From the NCBI GenBank assembly GCA_038230275.1, contig JBBRNO010000037.1, positions 1 through 48,360 on the forward strand: a stretch of 48,360 nucleotides of DNA. Direction: 5' to 3'. The position numbers and the translations under genes were made by a program. The notes under the pieces are model-generated. The model saw only the letters and a list, made by a program, of their open reading frames with translations, had not been told where the DNA came from and ran no database searches. Positions 1-6,488 of this stretch are shown piece after piece. Position 1 is the stretch's first letter, and every line of letters begins with the position of its first letter. The DNA comes from JANXXV01 sp038230275. GTDB lineage: Bacteria > Acidobacteriota > Terriglobia > Bryobacterales > Bryobacteraceae.

Positions 1-57
1 ATTGGCTTCGTTTCGTAAGATGCCGCCAACCGGCGCCACCCAAAGTCCGGCCGTCCG

Positions 58-86
58 TTGACTTCCCGGGGACCGTAACCTAATAT
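58..86 (+). promoter_or_regulatory. sigma70-type promoter for the prs operon
   Basis: TTGACT (58-63) and TAATAT (81-86) are separated by exactly 17 bases, matching the -35/-10 layout (5/6 and 4/6 to consensus). Transcription would start near 93 and leave a leader of about 110 bases before prs. No tRNA, riboswitch or ORF could be recognised in 1-203. A stop codon at 16-18 could be the tail of an upstream gene, but too little is visible to say. Confidence 0.55.
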
Positions 87-203
87 TAAGATTCCTGGGT
101 TCTGCGGTTGTCGAGGGGGACGGCCGGCGGCAATCTGTTCAATCTGCTGCAGGCGCCCGGTCGATTTCCGCCGTACCACGCCCCGCCCGACTAAAACGAG
201 ACA

Positions 204-1175
204 ATGGCCGCTCCACGACCCATACGTTCAATGAACTTCGACCGCGTCAAAGTATTCACCGGAAATGCGAACCCGGCACTGGTTACTGAGGTCTGCAACG
301 AACTAGGCTGCGAGACAGGCAACAGCGCCGTCCGTATGTTTGCCGATGGAGAAATCCATCTGCAGATCAACGAAAACGTCCGTGGTGTGGACGTCTTCGC
401 CATTCAGCCAACCTGCACCCCGGTAGAGCGCCATCTGTTTGAACTGCTGCTGATGATCGACGCCTTGAAACGCGCTTCAGCAGAGCGCATCACGGCAGTG
501 TTACCCTATTATGGGTACGCTAGGCAGGATCGTAAGGATAAACCGAGAGTTCCAATCTCGGCCAAACTGATCGCCAGCTTGCTGGAAAGGGCTGGTGCGG
601 ATCGCGTTCTGGCATTGGACTTGCACGCCGCGCAGATTCAGGGTTTCTTCGATATTCCCGTGGATCACCTGTTCGCCGCTCCGGTGATGATCGAGTATTT
701 CCGGACGGTTGGGCTGCCGAACATCACGGTGGTGTCGCCGGATGCGGGCGGTGTAGAAAGAGCCCGTGCTTTTGCCAAGCGCCTAAATGCGCCGCTGGCC
801 ATTATTGATAAACGCCGCGAGGAAGCGAACGTGGCTGAGGTCATGCACATCATTGGAGATGTGGTTGGCCGGAATTGCATTATTGTGGACGATCTGATCG
901 ATACAGGCGGAACGCTGGTAAAGGGCGCCGAAGCATTGCTGCAGGCCGGCGCGGTCAGCGTGTCGGCTTGCGCAACTCATGCCGTGCTCTCCGGGCCGGC
1001 AGTTCAGCGTATAGAGGAATCTAAGATTTTGGAAGTGGTGGTAACCAACTCAATTCCGCTTAGAGAGGAAGCCCGGGCGTGCAGCCGAATTCGCACGCTG
1101 TCGGTGGCTCCTCTTTTGGCGCGTGCCATTCAGTCCATTCATGAGGGCGGTTCCATCAGCAAGCTTTTTGTTTAG
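204..1175 (+). CDS. prs: Ribose-phosphate pyrophosphokinase (PRPP synthase)
   Basis: Makes 5-phosphoribosyl-1-pyrophosphate from ribose-5-phosphate and ATP in the cytosol, feeding purine, pyrimidine, histidine, tryptophan and NAD synthesis. The 323-aa length is normal for the family. Visible hallmarks are the flexible-loop ATP contact YGYARQDRK, the metal/substrate stretch DLHAAQIQGFFDIPVDHL and the PRPP-binding loop IIVDDLIDTGGT. The ATG at 204 has only a weak GAGACA upstream; an internal ATG at 231 would remove nine residues and is a possible alternative. It is first in a run that continues into rplY after 19 bases. Confidence 0.97.
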   Translation: MAAPRPIRSMNFDRVKVFTGNANPALVTEVCNELGCETGNSAVRMFADGEIHLQINENVRGVDVFAIQPTCTPVERHLFELLLMIDALKRASAERITAVLPYYGYARQDRKDKPRVPISAKLIASLLERAGADRVLALDLHAAQIQGFFDIPVDHLFAAPVMIEYFRTVGLPNITVVSPDAGGVERARAFAKRLNAPLAIIDKRREEANVAEVMHIIGDVVGRNCIIVDDLIDTGGTLVKGAEALLQAGAVSVSACATHAVLSGPAVQRIEESKILEVVVTNSIPLREEARACSRIRTLSVAPLLARAIQSIHEGGSISKLFV

Positions 1176-1194
1176 ATTTTTAGAGGAGTTTTAG

Positions 1195-1869
1195 ATGAGA
1201 AAAGATATTACCATTACCGCCGAACCTCGTGAGACGCGCGGAAAGAACGAAGCGCGCCGCCTTCGGGTGAAGGGCTTCTCCCCGGCGGTTGTCTATGGCG
1301 GAGGAATCGATCCTATTGCTATCGCTGTCAATCCGAAGGACGTCAACGGCATTCTTCGCAGCGCCTCCGGTCACAACACTATTTTTAACATTGATATCCA
1401 GGGCTCCCTCGCCCCGGTGATGGTGGTCGATTGGCAGCACGATCCCATCAAAGGCCGCCTGCTGCATGTCGATTTGAAGCGCATCGATCTTACTAAGCGC
1501 ATCGTGGTCAAGGTTCCCGTCCACACCCACGGCGATCCCAAGGGCGTCAAGCTGCAGGGTGGATTGCACGAAGTCATCACCCGCGAAGTGGAAATCGAAT
1601 GCTTGCCGGATGACATTCCGGAAGGATTCACGGTTGATGTCACTGAGCTATCCATTGGTCAGAGCATCCGCGCCAGTGAGATTCCGCTGGTCGGATCGAT
1701 GACACTGCTTAGCCCTCCCGATGCCGTCATTTCGCACGTCGTATCGATGAAGGCCGAAGCCGTTGTGGAAGAGGTTGCAGCCGTAGCCGAGCCCGAAGTA
1801 GTGAAGAAGGGCAAGAAGGACGAGGACGCGCCAGCACCGGCAGCCGAAGTCAAGCCGAAGAAAAAGTAG
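1195..1869 (+). CDS. rplY: 50S ribosomal protein L25 (long, CTC type)
   Basis: Binds 5S rRNA in the large ribosomal subunit. The 224-aa protein has the N-terminal L25 domain (about residues 5-92, with the RVKGFSPAVVYGGG loop) followed by the beta domain typical of TL5/CTC forms (to about 185, with LPDDIPEGF). It ends in a low-complexity Glu/Ala/Lys tail (about 186-224) closing in KPKKK. A strong AGGAG lies eight bases before the ATG. Placement between prs and pth is a widespread bacterial gene order and supports the assignment. Confidence 0.96.
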   Translation: MRKDITITAEPRETRGKNEARRLRVKGFSPAVVYGGGIDPIAIAVNPKDVNGILRSASGHNTIFNIDIQGSLAPVMVVDWQHDPIKGRLLHVDLKRIDLTKRIVVKVPVHTHGDPKGVKLQGGLHEVITREVEIECLPDDIPEGFTVDVTELSIGQSIRASEIPLVGSMTLLSPPDAVISHVVSMKAEAVVEEVAAVAEPEVVKKGKKDEDAPAPAAEVKPKKK

Positions 1870-1878
1870 TTTCCCAAT

Positions 1879-2499
1879 TTGGAAGCCTCAACTGCTCCCT
1901 GGCTGGTGGTCGGATTGGGAAATCCCGGTCCCGAGTACGAGTGGACGCCGCATAATCTCGGCTTCCTTACCGTGGACCGCTTGGCCTTGTCGAATAAGAT
2001 CCGGGTTGACCGGAAGGATTCGAAGGCGCTTTTGGGCGTCGGCAGTTTTGGCGCGAAAGAGTTATTGTTGGCCAAGCCGCAAACGTTCATGAATGTGAGC
2101 GGCCCGTCGGTGAAAGCACTGATGGAGAAGCATGAGGTTCCGGCCTCGAACCTCATCGTCGTATACGATGAGCTCGATTTGCCGTGGACTGCGGTGCGGG
2201 TCCGGCCGAAAGGCTCGGCCGCGGGTCATAACGGAGTAGATTCCGTGATCCGTTCCATTGGCACGATGGAGTTTCCCCGGGTTCGCCTGGGGATTGACAT
2301 AGGTGACAAATCCGGCCATAAGGTCGGGCGAGGTGCAACGTTTGTGCTGGGGCCGTTTAAGAAAGCACAAATGCAGGAATTGGATGAGTTGCTCGATCAT
2401 GCAGCGCGGGCAGTGGAATCCATAATTGCTGAAGGCGTCGAAAAGTCCATGACGAAATTCAATCGTCGCGCCCAAGGCTTAAATAAAGAGGAAGAATGA
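1879..2499 (+). CDS. pth: Peptidyl-tRNA hydrolase
   Basis: Releases tRNA from peptidyl-tRNAs dropped by stalled ribosomes. The 206-aa protein has GLGNPGPEY near the N terminus (N15), HNLGF (H25, catalytic base position), TFMNVSG, and VYDELDLP (D97) followed by GHNG (N118), the usual active-site set. The start is TTG at 1879, nine bases after the rplY stop. No in-frame ATG precedes the conserved core, so the rare start codon is needed. Its stop overlaps the rpsF start (ATGA), indicating translational coupling. Confidence 0.95.
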   Translation: MEASTAPWLVVGLGNPGPEYEWTPHNLGFLTVDRLALSNKIRVDRKDSKALLGVGSFGAKELLLAKPQTFMNVSGPSVKALMEKHEVPASNLIVVYDELDLPWTAVRVRPKGSAAGHNGVDSVIRSIGTMEFPRVRLGIDIGDKSGHKVGRGATFVLGPFKKAQMQELDELLDHAARAVESIIAEGVEKSMTKFNRRAQGLNKEEE

Positions 2500-2996
2500 G
2501 GATCTACGAAGAGCTGTTCATCGTAAAACCCGATGCCACCGAGGAAGAAGTCGACGCACTGATCGACCAGGTGAAATCAACCGTCGCGAATGCCGGCGGA
2601 ACCATCGACAAAGAAGAGAAGTGGGGCGTCCGTAAGCTGGCCTACAAGGTGCAAAAACGCGCCGAAGGCTATTACGTGCTCATCCAATTCACCGCGGGCC
2701 CGCAAACAGTCCATGAGATTGAGCGCCGCCTGCGCGTCTCCGATTCCATCATGAAGTTCATCACCGTCCGCATAGACGAGAAGATGAAACGGTTGGAGAA
2801 GAGAAAGAAAGCGCGCGAGAAGCGTGCCCATCGCAAGCCCGCGCCCGTCGCAGCCGTGCCCTCCATGCCGACTGCCGAGCAACAGATGATGTCCTCCCCG
2901 GCAATGCCCGGTGAGCCAGCGGCGCATCCCGCGCCCGCGGCTCCTGTACCGGCAGCCCCGGCGACTGCCGAACCGGTAGCGGAGAAGGAGAGCTAA
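2496..2996 (+). CDS. rpsF: 30S ribosomal protein S6, extended
   Basis: Small-subunit protein that pairs with S18 on 16S rRNA. Residues 1-95 form the S6 ferredoxin-like fold (MRIYEELFIVKPDATEEEV, WGVRKLAYKVQKRAEGYY). The remaining 70 residues are a basic stretch (KRLEKRKKAREKRAHRKP) and then an Ala/Pro-rich tail ending in EKES. Total length is 166 aa against about 100-135 for most S6, so the tail is an extension of unknown role. Start overlaps the pth stop by four bases. Confidence 0.95.
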   Translation: MRIYEELFIVKPDATEEEVDALIDQVKSTVANAGGTIDKEEKWGVRKLAYKVQKRAEGYYVLIQFTAGPQTVHEIERRLRVSDSIMKFITVRIDEKMKRLEKRKKAREKRAHRKPAPVAAVPSMPTAEQQMMSSPAMPGEPAAHPAPAAPVPAAPATAEPVAEKES

Positions 2997-2997
2997 G

Positions 2998-3297
2998 ATG
3001 GCTGAACAAAGAGGCGGAAGACCAATCAGCGCATCCATGCGCCCCACCGGCGGCGACAAAGCGCTGGCCACCAAGAAGCAGTATTTCCGGCGTAAGAAGC
3101 TTTGCCGATTCTGCGTCGAAAAGATCGACGACATTAACTATAAAGACACTCGTCTCCTTTCGGCGTTCATCTCCGAACGCGGCAAGATTACCCCGCGCCG
3201 CATTTCCGGAGTGTGCGCTCCCCATCAGCGGCGGCTCGCCGAATCCATCAAGCAGGCTCGCAACATCTGTTTGATTCCGTTCGCGTCGCCCATTTAG
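2998..3297 (+). CDS. rpsR: 30S ribosomal protein S18
   Basis: Partner of S6 on the small-subunit platform. The 99-aa sequence carries the conserved CRFCVEKIDDINYKD segment, then RLLSAFISERGKITPRRISG and CAPHQRRLAESIKQARN. The N terminus (about 28 residues) is a basic extension. Starts one base after rpsF ends, as expected for proteins that assemble together. GGAG lies nine bases upstream, inside the end of rpsF. Confidence 0.97.
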   Translation: MAEQRGGRPISASMRPTGGDKALATKKQYFRRKKLCRFCVEKIDDINYKDTRLLSAFISERGKITPRRISGVCAPHQRRLAESIKQARNICLIPFASPI

Positions 3298-3313
3298 TCC
3301 TAAGGAAACGACC

Positions 3314-3757
3314 ATGGAATTAATTCTTAGAGAAGACATCGAAAAGCTCGGATCCCGCGGCGAAGTGGTTAAGGTAGCCGCCGGGTACGCCCGCAATTAT
3401 CTGCTGCCGAAGAAACTGGCAGTAGTCGCCAATGCGTCGAACAAGAAGATTGTCGATCAGGAACGGGAAGCCCACCTCCGCCGTGACGCCAAGCTGCAAT
3501 CGGAAGCCGCCGATCTCGGAAAGCTGCTGTCCGCCGTCATCATCACCATCAAGCAGAAGGCCGGCGAAGAAGGTCACCTCTTCGGTTCGGTCAATTCGAA
3601 GGATATTGCGGAAGCCCTGGAACTTCAGAACTTCACCATCGATCGCCGCAAGATCCAGCTCGACGACCCCATCAAGCAGGTGGGCGAATACAAGATTCCG
3701 GTCAAGTTGCACAAAGATGTGGTGACCGAAATCACTGTCAACGTAGCGGCCGAATAA
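3314..3757 (+). CDS. rplI: 50S ribosomal protein L9
   Basis: Binds 23S rRNA near the L1 stalk and helps maintain reading frame. 147 aa, normal length. The N-terminal domain reads MELILREDIEKLGSRGEVV then VAAGYARNYLLPKKLA. A long connecting helix follows and the C-terminal domain contains LFGSVNSKDIAEAL. An AAGGA lies upstream of the ATG. It completes the rpsF-rpsR-rplI run. Confidence 0.97.
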   Translation: MELILREDIEKLGSRGEVVKVAAGYARNYLLPKKLAVVANASNKKIVDQEREAHLRRDAKLQSEAADLGKLLSAVIITIKQKAGEEGHLFGSVNSKDIAEALELQNFTIDRRKIQLDDPIKQVGEYKIPVKLHKDVVTEITVNVAAE

Positions 3758-3758
3758 C

Positions 3759-4502
3759 ATGGGCTTCTTCGACCTCACTGGCCAATCCGCCATTGTGACC
3801 GGAGCAGCCACCGGAATCGGGGAAGCAATCGCGAGGCGCCTGTCAGCGGCAGGCGCCTCCGTTGCCGTTGCCGATATCGACGAAGCTGCTGCGGCCGCAA
3901 CCGCGGCGCAGATCCCCAACGCGTTCCCCGTTCACATCGACATCACCAGTGCGGACTCGGTCGCCAAGGCCGTGGATGCGGTGGTTGCCAAATTCGGAAA
4001 GATTGACATTCTAGTCAACAACGCCGGCACCGCTGGTAAAGTTGGCATGCTGGTCGATCAGTCCGAAGAAGAGTGGCGCCGGGTGATCGACATCAATCTC
4101 ATGGGCGTTTTCCTGTGTACGCGGGCGGTGATGCCGCTGCTGCGTAAGCAAGGTTACGGCCGTGTAGTGACGCTTGCCTCAATCGCCGGTAAAGAAGGTA
4201 ATCCGAACATGAGCGCCTATTCGGCCACCAAGGCCGCGGTCATCGGATTCACCAAGTCGGTGGCGAAGGAAGTTGCCACTGAGAACATCTGCGTCAACGC
4301 CGTCTCACCCGCCGTGGTGCAGACCAAGATTCTAGATCAGCTCACTCCTCAACAAGTGTCCTACATGACGGACAAAATCCCAATGCGCCGCACCGGAAAG
4401 CCCGAAGAGATCGCCGCGGTGGTCCACTTTCTGGCCAGTCCCGACTGCAGTTTCGTCACCGGCCAGTGCTACGATGCCAGCGGCGGCCGGGCCACGTATT
4501 AG
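3759..4502 (+). CDS. SDR-family oxidoreductase (FabG-like)
   Basis: NAD(P)-dependent dehydrogenase of the classical short-chain family, 247 aa. Seen: cofactor glycine motif TGAATGIG (14-21), NNAG (87-90), N113, catalytic S141, Y154 and K158 in YSATK, and a C-terminal FVTGQCYDASGG motif typical of FabG-like members. A substrate cannot be fixed: FabG, sugar-acid and other dehydrogenases share these features, and there is no acyl-carrier-protein context. It starts one base after rplI, so it is probably cotranscribed with the ribosomal genes, and ends just before a long inverted repeat. Confidence 0.88.
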   Translation: MGFFDLTGQSAIVTGAATGIGEAIARRLSAAGASVAVADIDEAAAAATAAQIPNAFPVHIDITSADSVAKAVDAVVAKFGKIDILVNNAGTAGKVGMLVDQSEEEWRRVIDINLMGVFLCTRAVMPLLRKQGYGRVVTLASIAGKEGNPNMSAYSATKAAVIGFTKSVAKEVATENICVNAVSPAVVQTKILDQLTPQQVSYMTDKIPMRRTGKPEEIAAVVHFLASPDCSFVTGQCYDASGGRATY

Positions 4503-4512
4503 CGCTTTGACC

Positions 4513-4590
4513 ACCGCTCCCTTACGGTCGCGGCTCAGTTACCGTAGAGCGTGAGTTTTGCGAACCGAGCCGCGACCGTAAGGGAGCGGT
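4513..4590. repeat. Long perfect inverted repeat / hairpin
   Basis: Positions 4513-4536 and 4567-4590 are perfect 24-base reverse complements separated by 30 bases. The right arm reads GAGCCGCGACCG followed by TAAGGGAGCGGT. Pairing continues for a few bases into the loop with one mismatch. The hairpin sits between the SDR stop and the start of the HEAT-repeat gene and could end the upstream transcript. It has no T-run, and its GC-rich arms are more like a mobile palindromic repeat than a simple terminator. The right arm ends three bases before the AAGGA of the next gene. No second copy was seen in the window. Confidence 0.85.
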
Positions 4591-4608
4591 TTCAAGGATA
4601 CCCAACAA

Positions 4609-6102
4609 GTGTTAAATCCCGAGCAGTACCTCTCCACACCGGTTTACGATCTGTTGCAGGCGGCTGCGAAAGGTCAGGTTGGCTTCGACCACCGCCTGCT
4701 TCATGCCATCGTCGACCGGGGAGAAGCCGCCGTCCCCGATCTGTTGAAGTGGGGCGTCGAAGAGCACGAAGAGAACCCCATCGACCTGGAAGAAGATGTC
4801 ATCAATATCTTCCGCCACCTGCGCAATCCAGAGGCGATTCCATTCTTCGTGCATTGCGTCCGGCTACACCCTGAAGATGTGTCGGACGAGTTAGTCTCCG
4901 CTTTCTATGAAGTTCGCCAGCAGGCAGTTGAGCCGCTGGTGAAGCTCTACGGGGAACTGGAAGAAGAGCAGAGCGGGGAAGTCGCCTTCATCCTGGCTTC
5001 CTTCCGCATCCTTGATCCGCGCATCCTGGCCATCCTGGTGGAGCGCCTGGAATATGACGCCGCCGACGGATCCATCTCGCTCGGCCTCTACGGCGATCCG
5101 GCCGCCAAACCGGCGCTGGAAAAGATGCTGGTCACCGTCGACCCCACCGAGGCTTCCATCGTCCGCGATATCACCGACGCTATCGAACAGCTGGGCCGCC
5201 CGGTAGACGAACTCCCGATCGCCTTTGACCTTTGGGAGGAGTATCCCGAAAAGTCCGGTCCGCATTTCGAACTGTTGAACGAAGAAAACAGACTGAGTAT
5301 GCTGGGCAGCGATTCGCCGGAAGTACGCGCCGAAGCAGCTGCCAGCTTCGTCAATCGGGACCTGAGCGAGATCGCGTTGAAGCGCATCTTTGAAATGGCG
5401 AAGTCCGATTCGGACGCCTCGGTTCGCGCCAACGCCTGGGAAGCACTGTCGGGAGAGCTGGAGAACTCCCACATCCGCAACGCCATGTTCGAACGCCTTT
5501 CAAACCGGGAGACTCCTATAGAGGAGCGCTGCGGAGCGTTGATCGGTCTGGCCCAACAAGCGGGCCAGGCGGAGATCCGAACGTTCGCCGAAGAGTTCTA
5601 CCAGATCAAGGAATGCCGGGCGAAAGCGCTGGAAGCCATGTGGCGTTCGCTTGACCGTTCCTACGCCGAGTACTTCCCCCAACACCTGGACGATGCCGAT
5701 TCCGAAACACGCCGCCAGGCAATCTGGGGTGTCGGCTACCTGGGCATCTACGCCAGCGCGGAAAAGCTGACCAAGTTCTTTGAAGACGAAGACCTCCGGG
5801 CGGACGCGCTTTTCGCGTATGCTTTGTCGGCTCGTCATGAGATTTCAAAGGCTCGCATCAGAGGTCTGCTGCGTAAGATCGAAGAACAGGCCGGCAGCCT
5901 GTCCGAAGGCGAAACCGAGCTGGTTCAATTGGCCTTGGATGAGCGATTAGTGCTGCACGGACATGCCCCTGTGTTCTTCCCGGACACAGCGCCGGAAGCG
6001 CCAGAGCCGGTGGGTCCGGTATTGGTGACCGCCGGACGCAACGATCCCTGCCCATGCGGCAGTGGCAAGAAGTTCAAGAAGTGTTGCGGAGCGGCTGCCT
6101 GA
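4609..6102 (+). CDS. HEAT-repeat protein with C-terminal SEC-C zinc motif
   Basis: 497 aa, predicted cytosolic scaffold of unknown function. Most of the chain is helical pairs of HEAT type (for example AVEPLVKLYGELEEEQ and DASVRANAWEALSG). Residues about 474-494 form a SEC-C motif (NDPCPCGSGKKFKKCC), the zinc-binding tail first known from SecA. SEC-C tails often bind ribosomes or act as interaction handles; that role here is inference. GTG start at 4609 with AAGGA about ten bases upstream. Its TGA overlaps the next ATG. Confidence 0.85.
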   Translation: MLNPEQYLSTPVYDLLQAAAKGQVGFDHRLLHAIVDRGEAAVPDLLKWGVEEHEENPIDLEEDVINIFRHLRNPEAIPFFVHCVRLHPEDVSDELVSAFYEVRQQAVEPLVKLYGELEEEQSGEVAFILASFRILDPRILAILVERLEYDAADGSISLGLYGDPAAKPALEKMLVTVDPTEASIVRDITDAIEQLGRPVDELPIAFDLWEEYPEKSGPHFELLNEENRLSMLGSDSPEVRAEAAASFVNRDLSEIALKRIFEMAKSDSDASVRANAWEALSGELENSHIRNAMFERLSNRETPIEERCGALIGLAQQAGQAEIRTFAEEFYQIKECRAKALEAMWRSLDRSYAEYFPQHLDDADSETRRQAIWGVGYLGIYASAEKLTKFFEDEDLRADALFAYALSARHEISKARIRGLLRKIEEQAGSLSEGETELVQLALDERLVLHGHAPVFFPDTAPEAPEPVGPVLVTAGRNDPCPCGSGKKFKKCCGAAA

Positions 6103-6473
6103 TGGAATACGCCTCCACGCTTCCGAACGCAATGGTGACGACCGCGCTGGAACTCCAGGGCTATCGCGTAATCCGGTCTCTCGGTGTCGTTCGCGGCATC
6201 ACCGTGCGCTCCCGCTCCATTTTCGGGACGCTGGGCGGTGCACTACAGACCATTGTCGGGGGCAACATCAGCCTGTTCACCGAACTCTGTGAGAAGACCC
6301 GGCTCGAAGCTTTTGAGCTAATGCTGCAGCATGCCGCGGAGATGGGCGCCAACGCGATCATCGCCATGCGCTACGATGCCACTGAAGTAATGGACGGCGT
6401 GACAGAGGTTCTAGCCTACGGCACTGCCGTCGTTGTTGAGCCGGTGCCGCAGGGCTTAAGCTTCCAGACATGA
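6102..6473 (+). CDS. YbjQ/UPF0145-family protein
   Basis: 123 aa. The sequence matches the YbjQ-type pattern: LQGYRVIRSLGVVRGITVRSRS near the start, a glycine-rich segment (GALQTIVGGNIS), a helix with TRLEAFELMLQHAAEMGANAII, and a strand-rich end with AYGTAVVV. The family is thought to form pentamers and has been called heavy-metal-binding, but the function is unsettled. I start it at 6102 (TGATG overlap with the HEAT gene, GGAG about ten bases upstream). A longer in-frame reading from 6054 would lie inside the SEC-C codons. Confidence 0.85.
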   Translation: MEYASTLPNAMVTTALELQGYRVIRSLGVVRGITVRSRSIFGTLGGALQTIVGGNISLFTELCEKTRLEAFELMLQHAAEMGANAIIAMRYDATEVMDGVTEVLAYGTAVVVEPVPQGLSFQT

Positions 6474-6488
6474 TAGACTGGGCGCAAA

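Noticed and set aside
93..165. Possible tRNA in the prs leader, from a GTTCAATCT T-loop-like stretch
   Set aside because: No cloverleaf with a seven-base acceptor stem or an anticodon arm could be drawn.
4551..4874. Plus-strand frame of 107 codons starting inside the inverted repeat
   Set aside because: It overlaps the HEAT-repeat gene in another frame and its product is Arg/Pro-rich noise.
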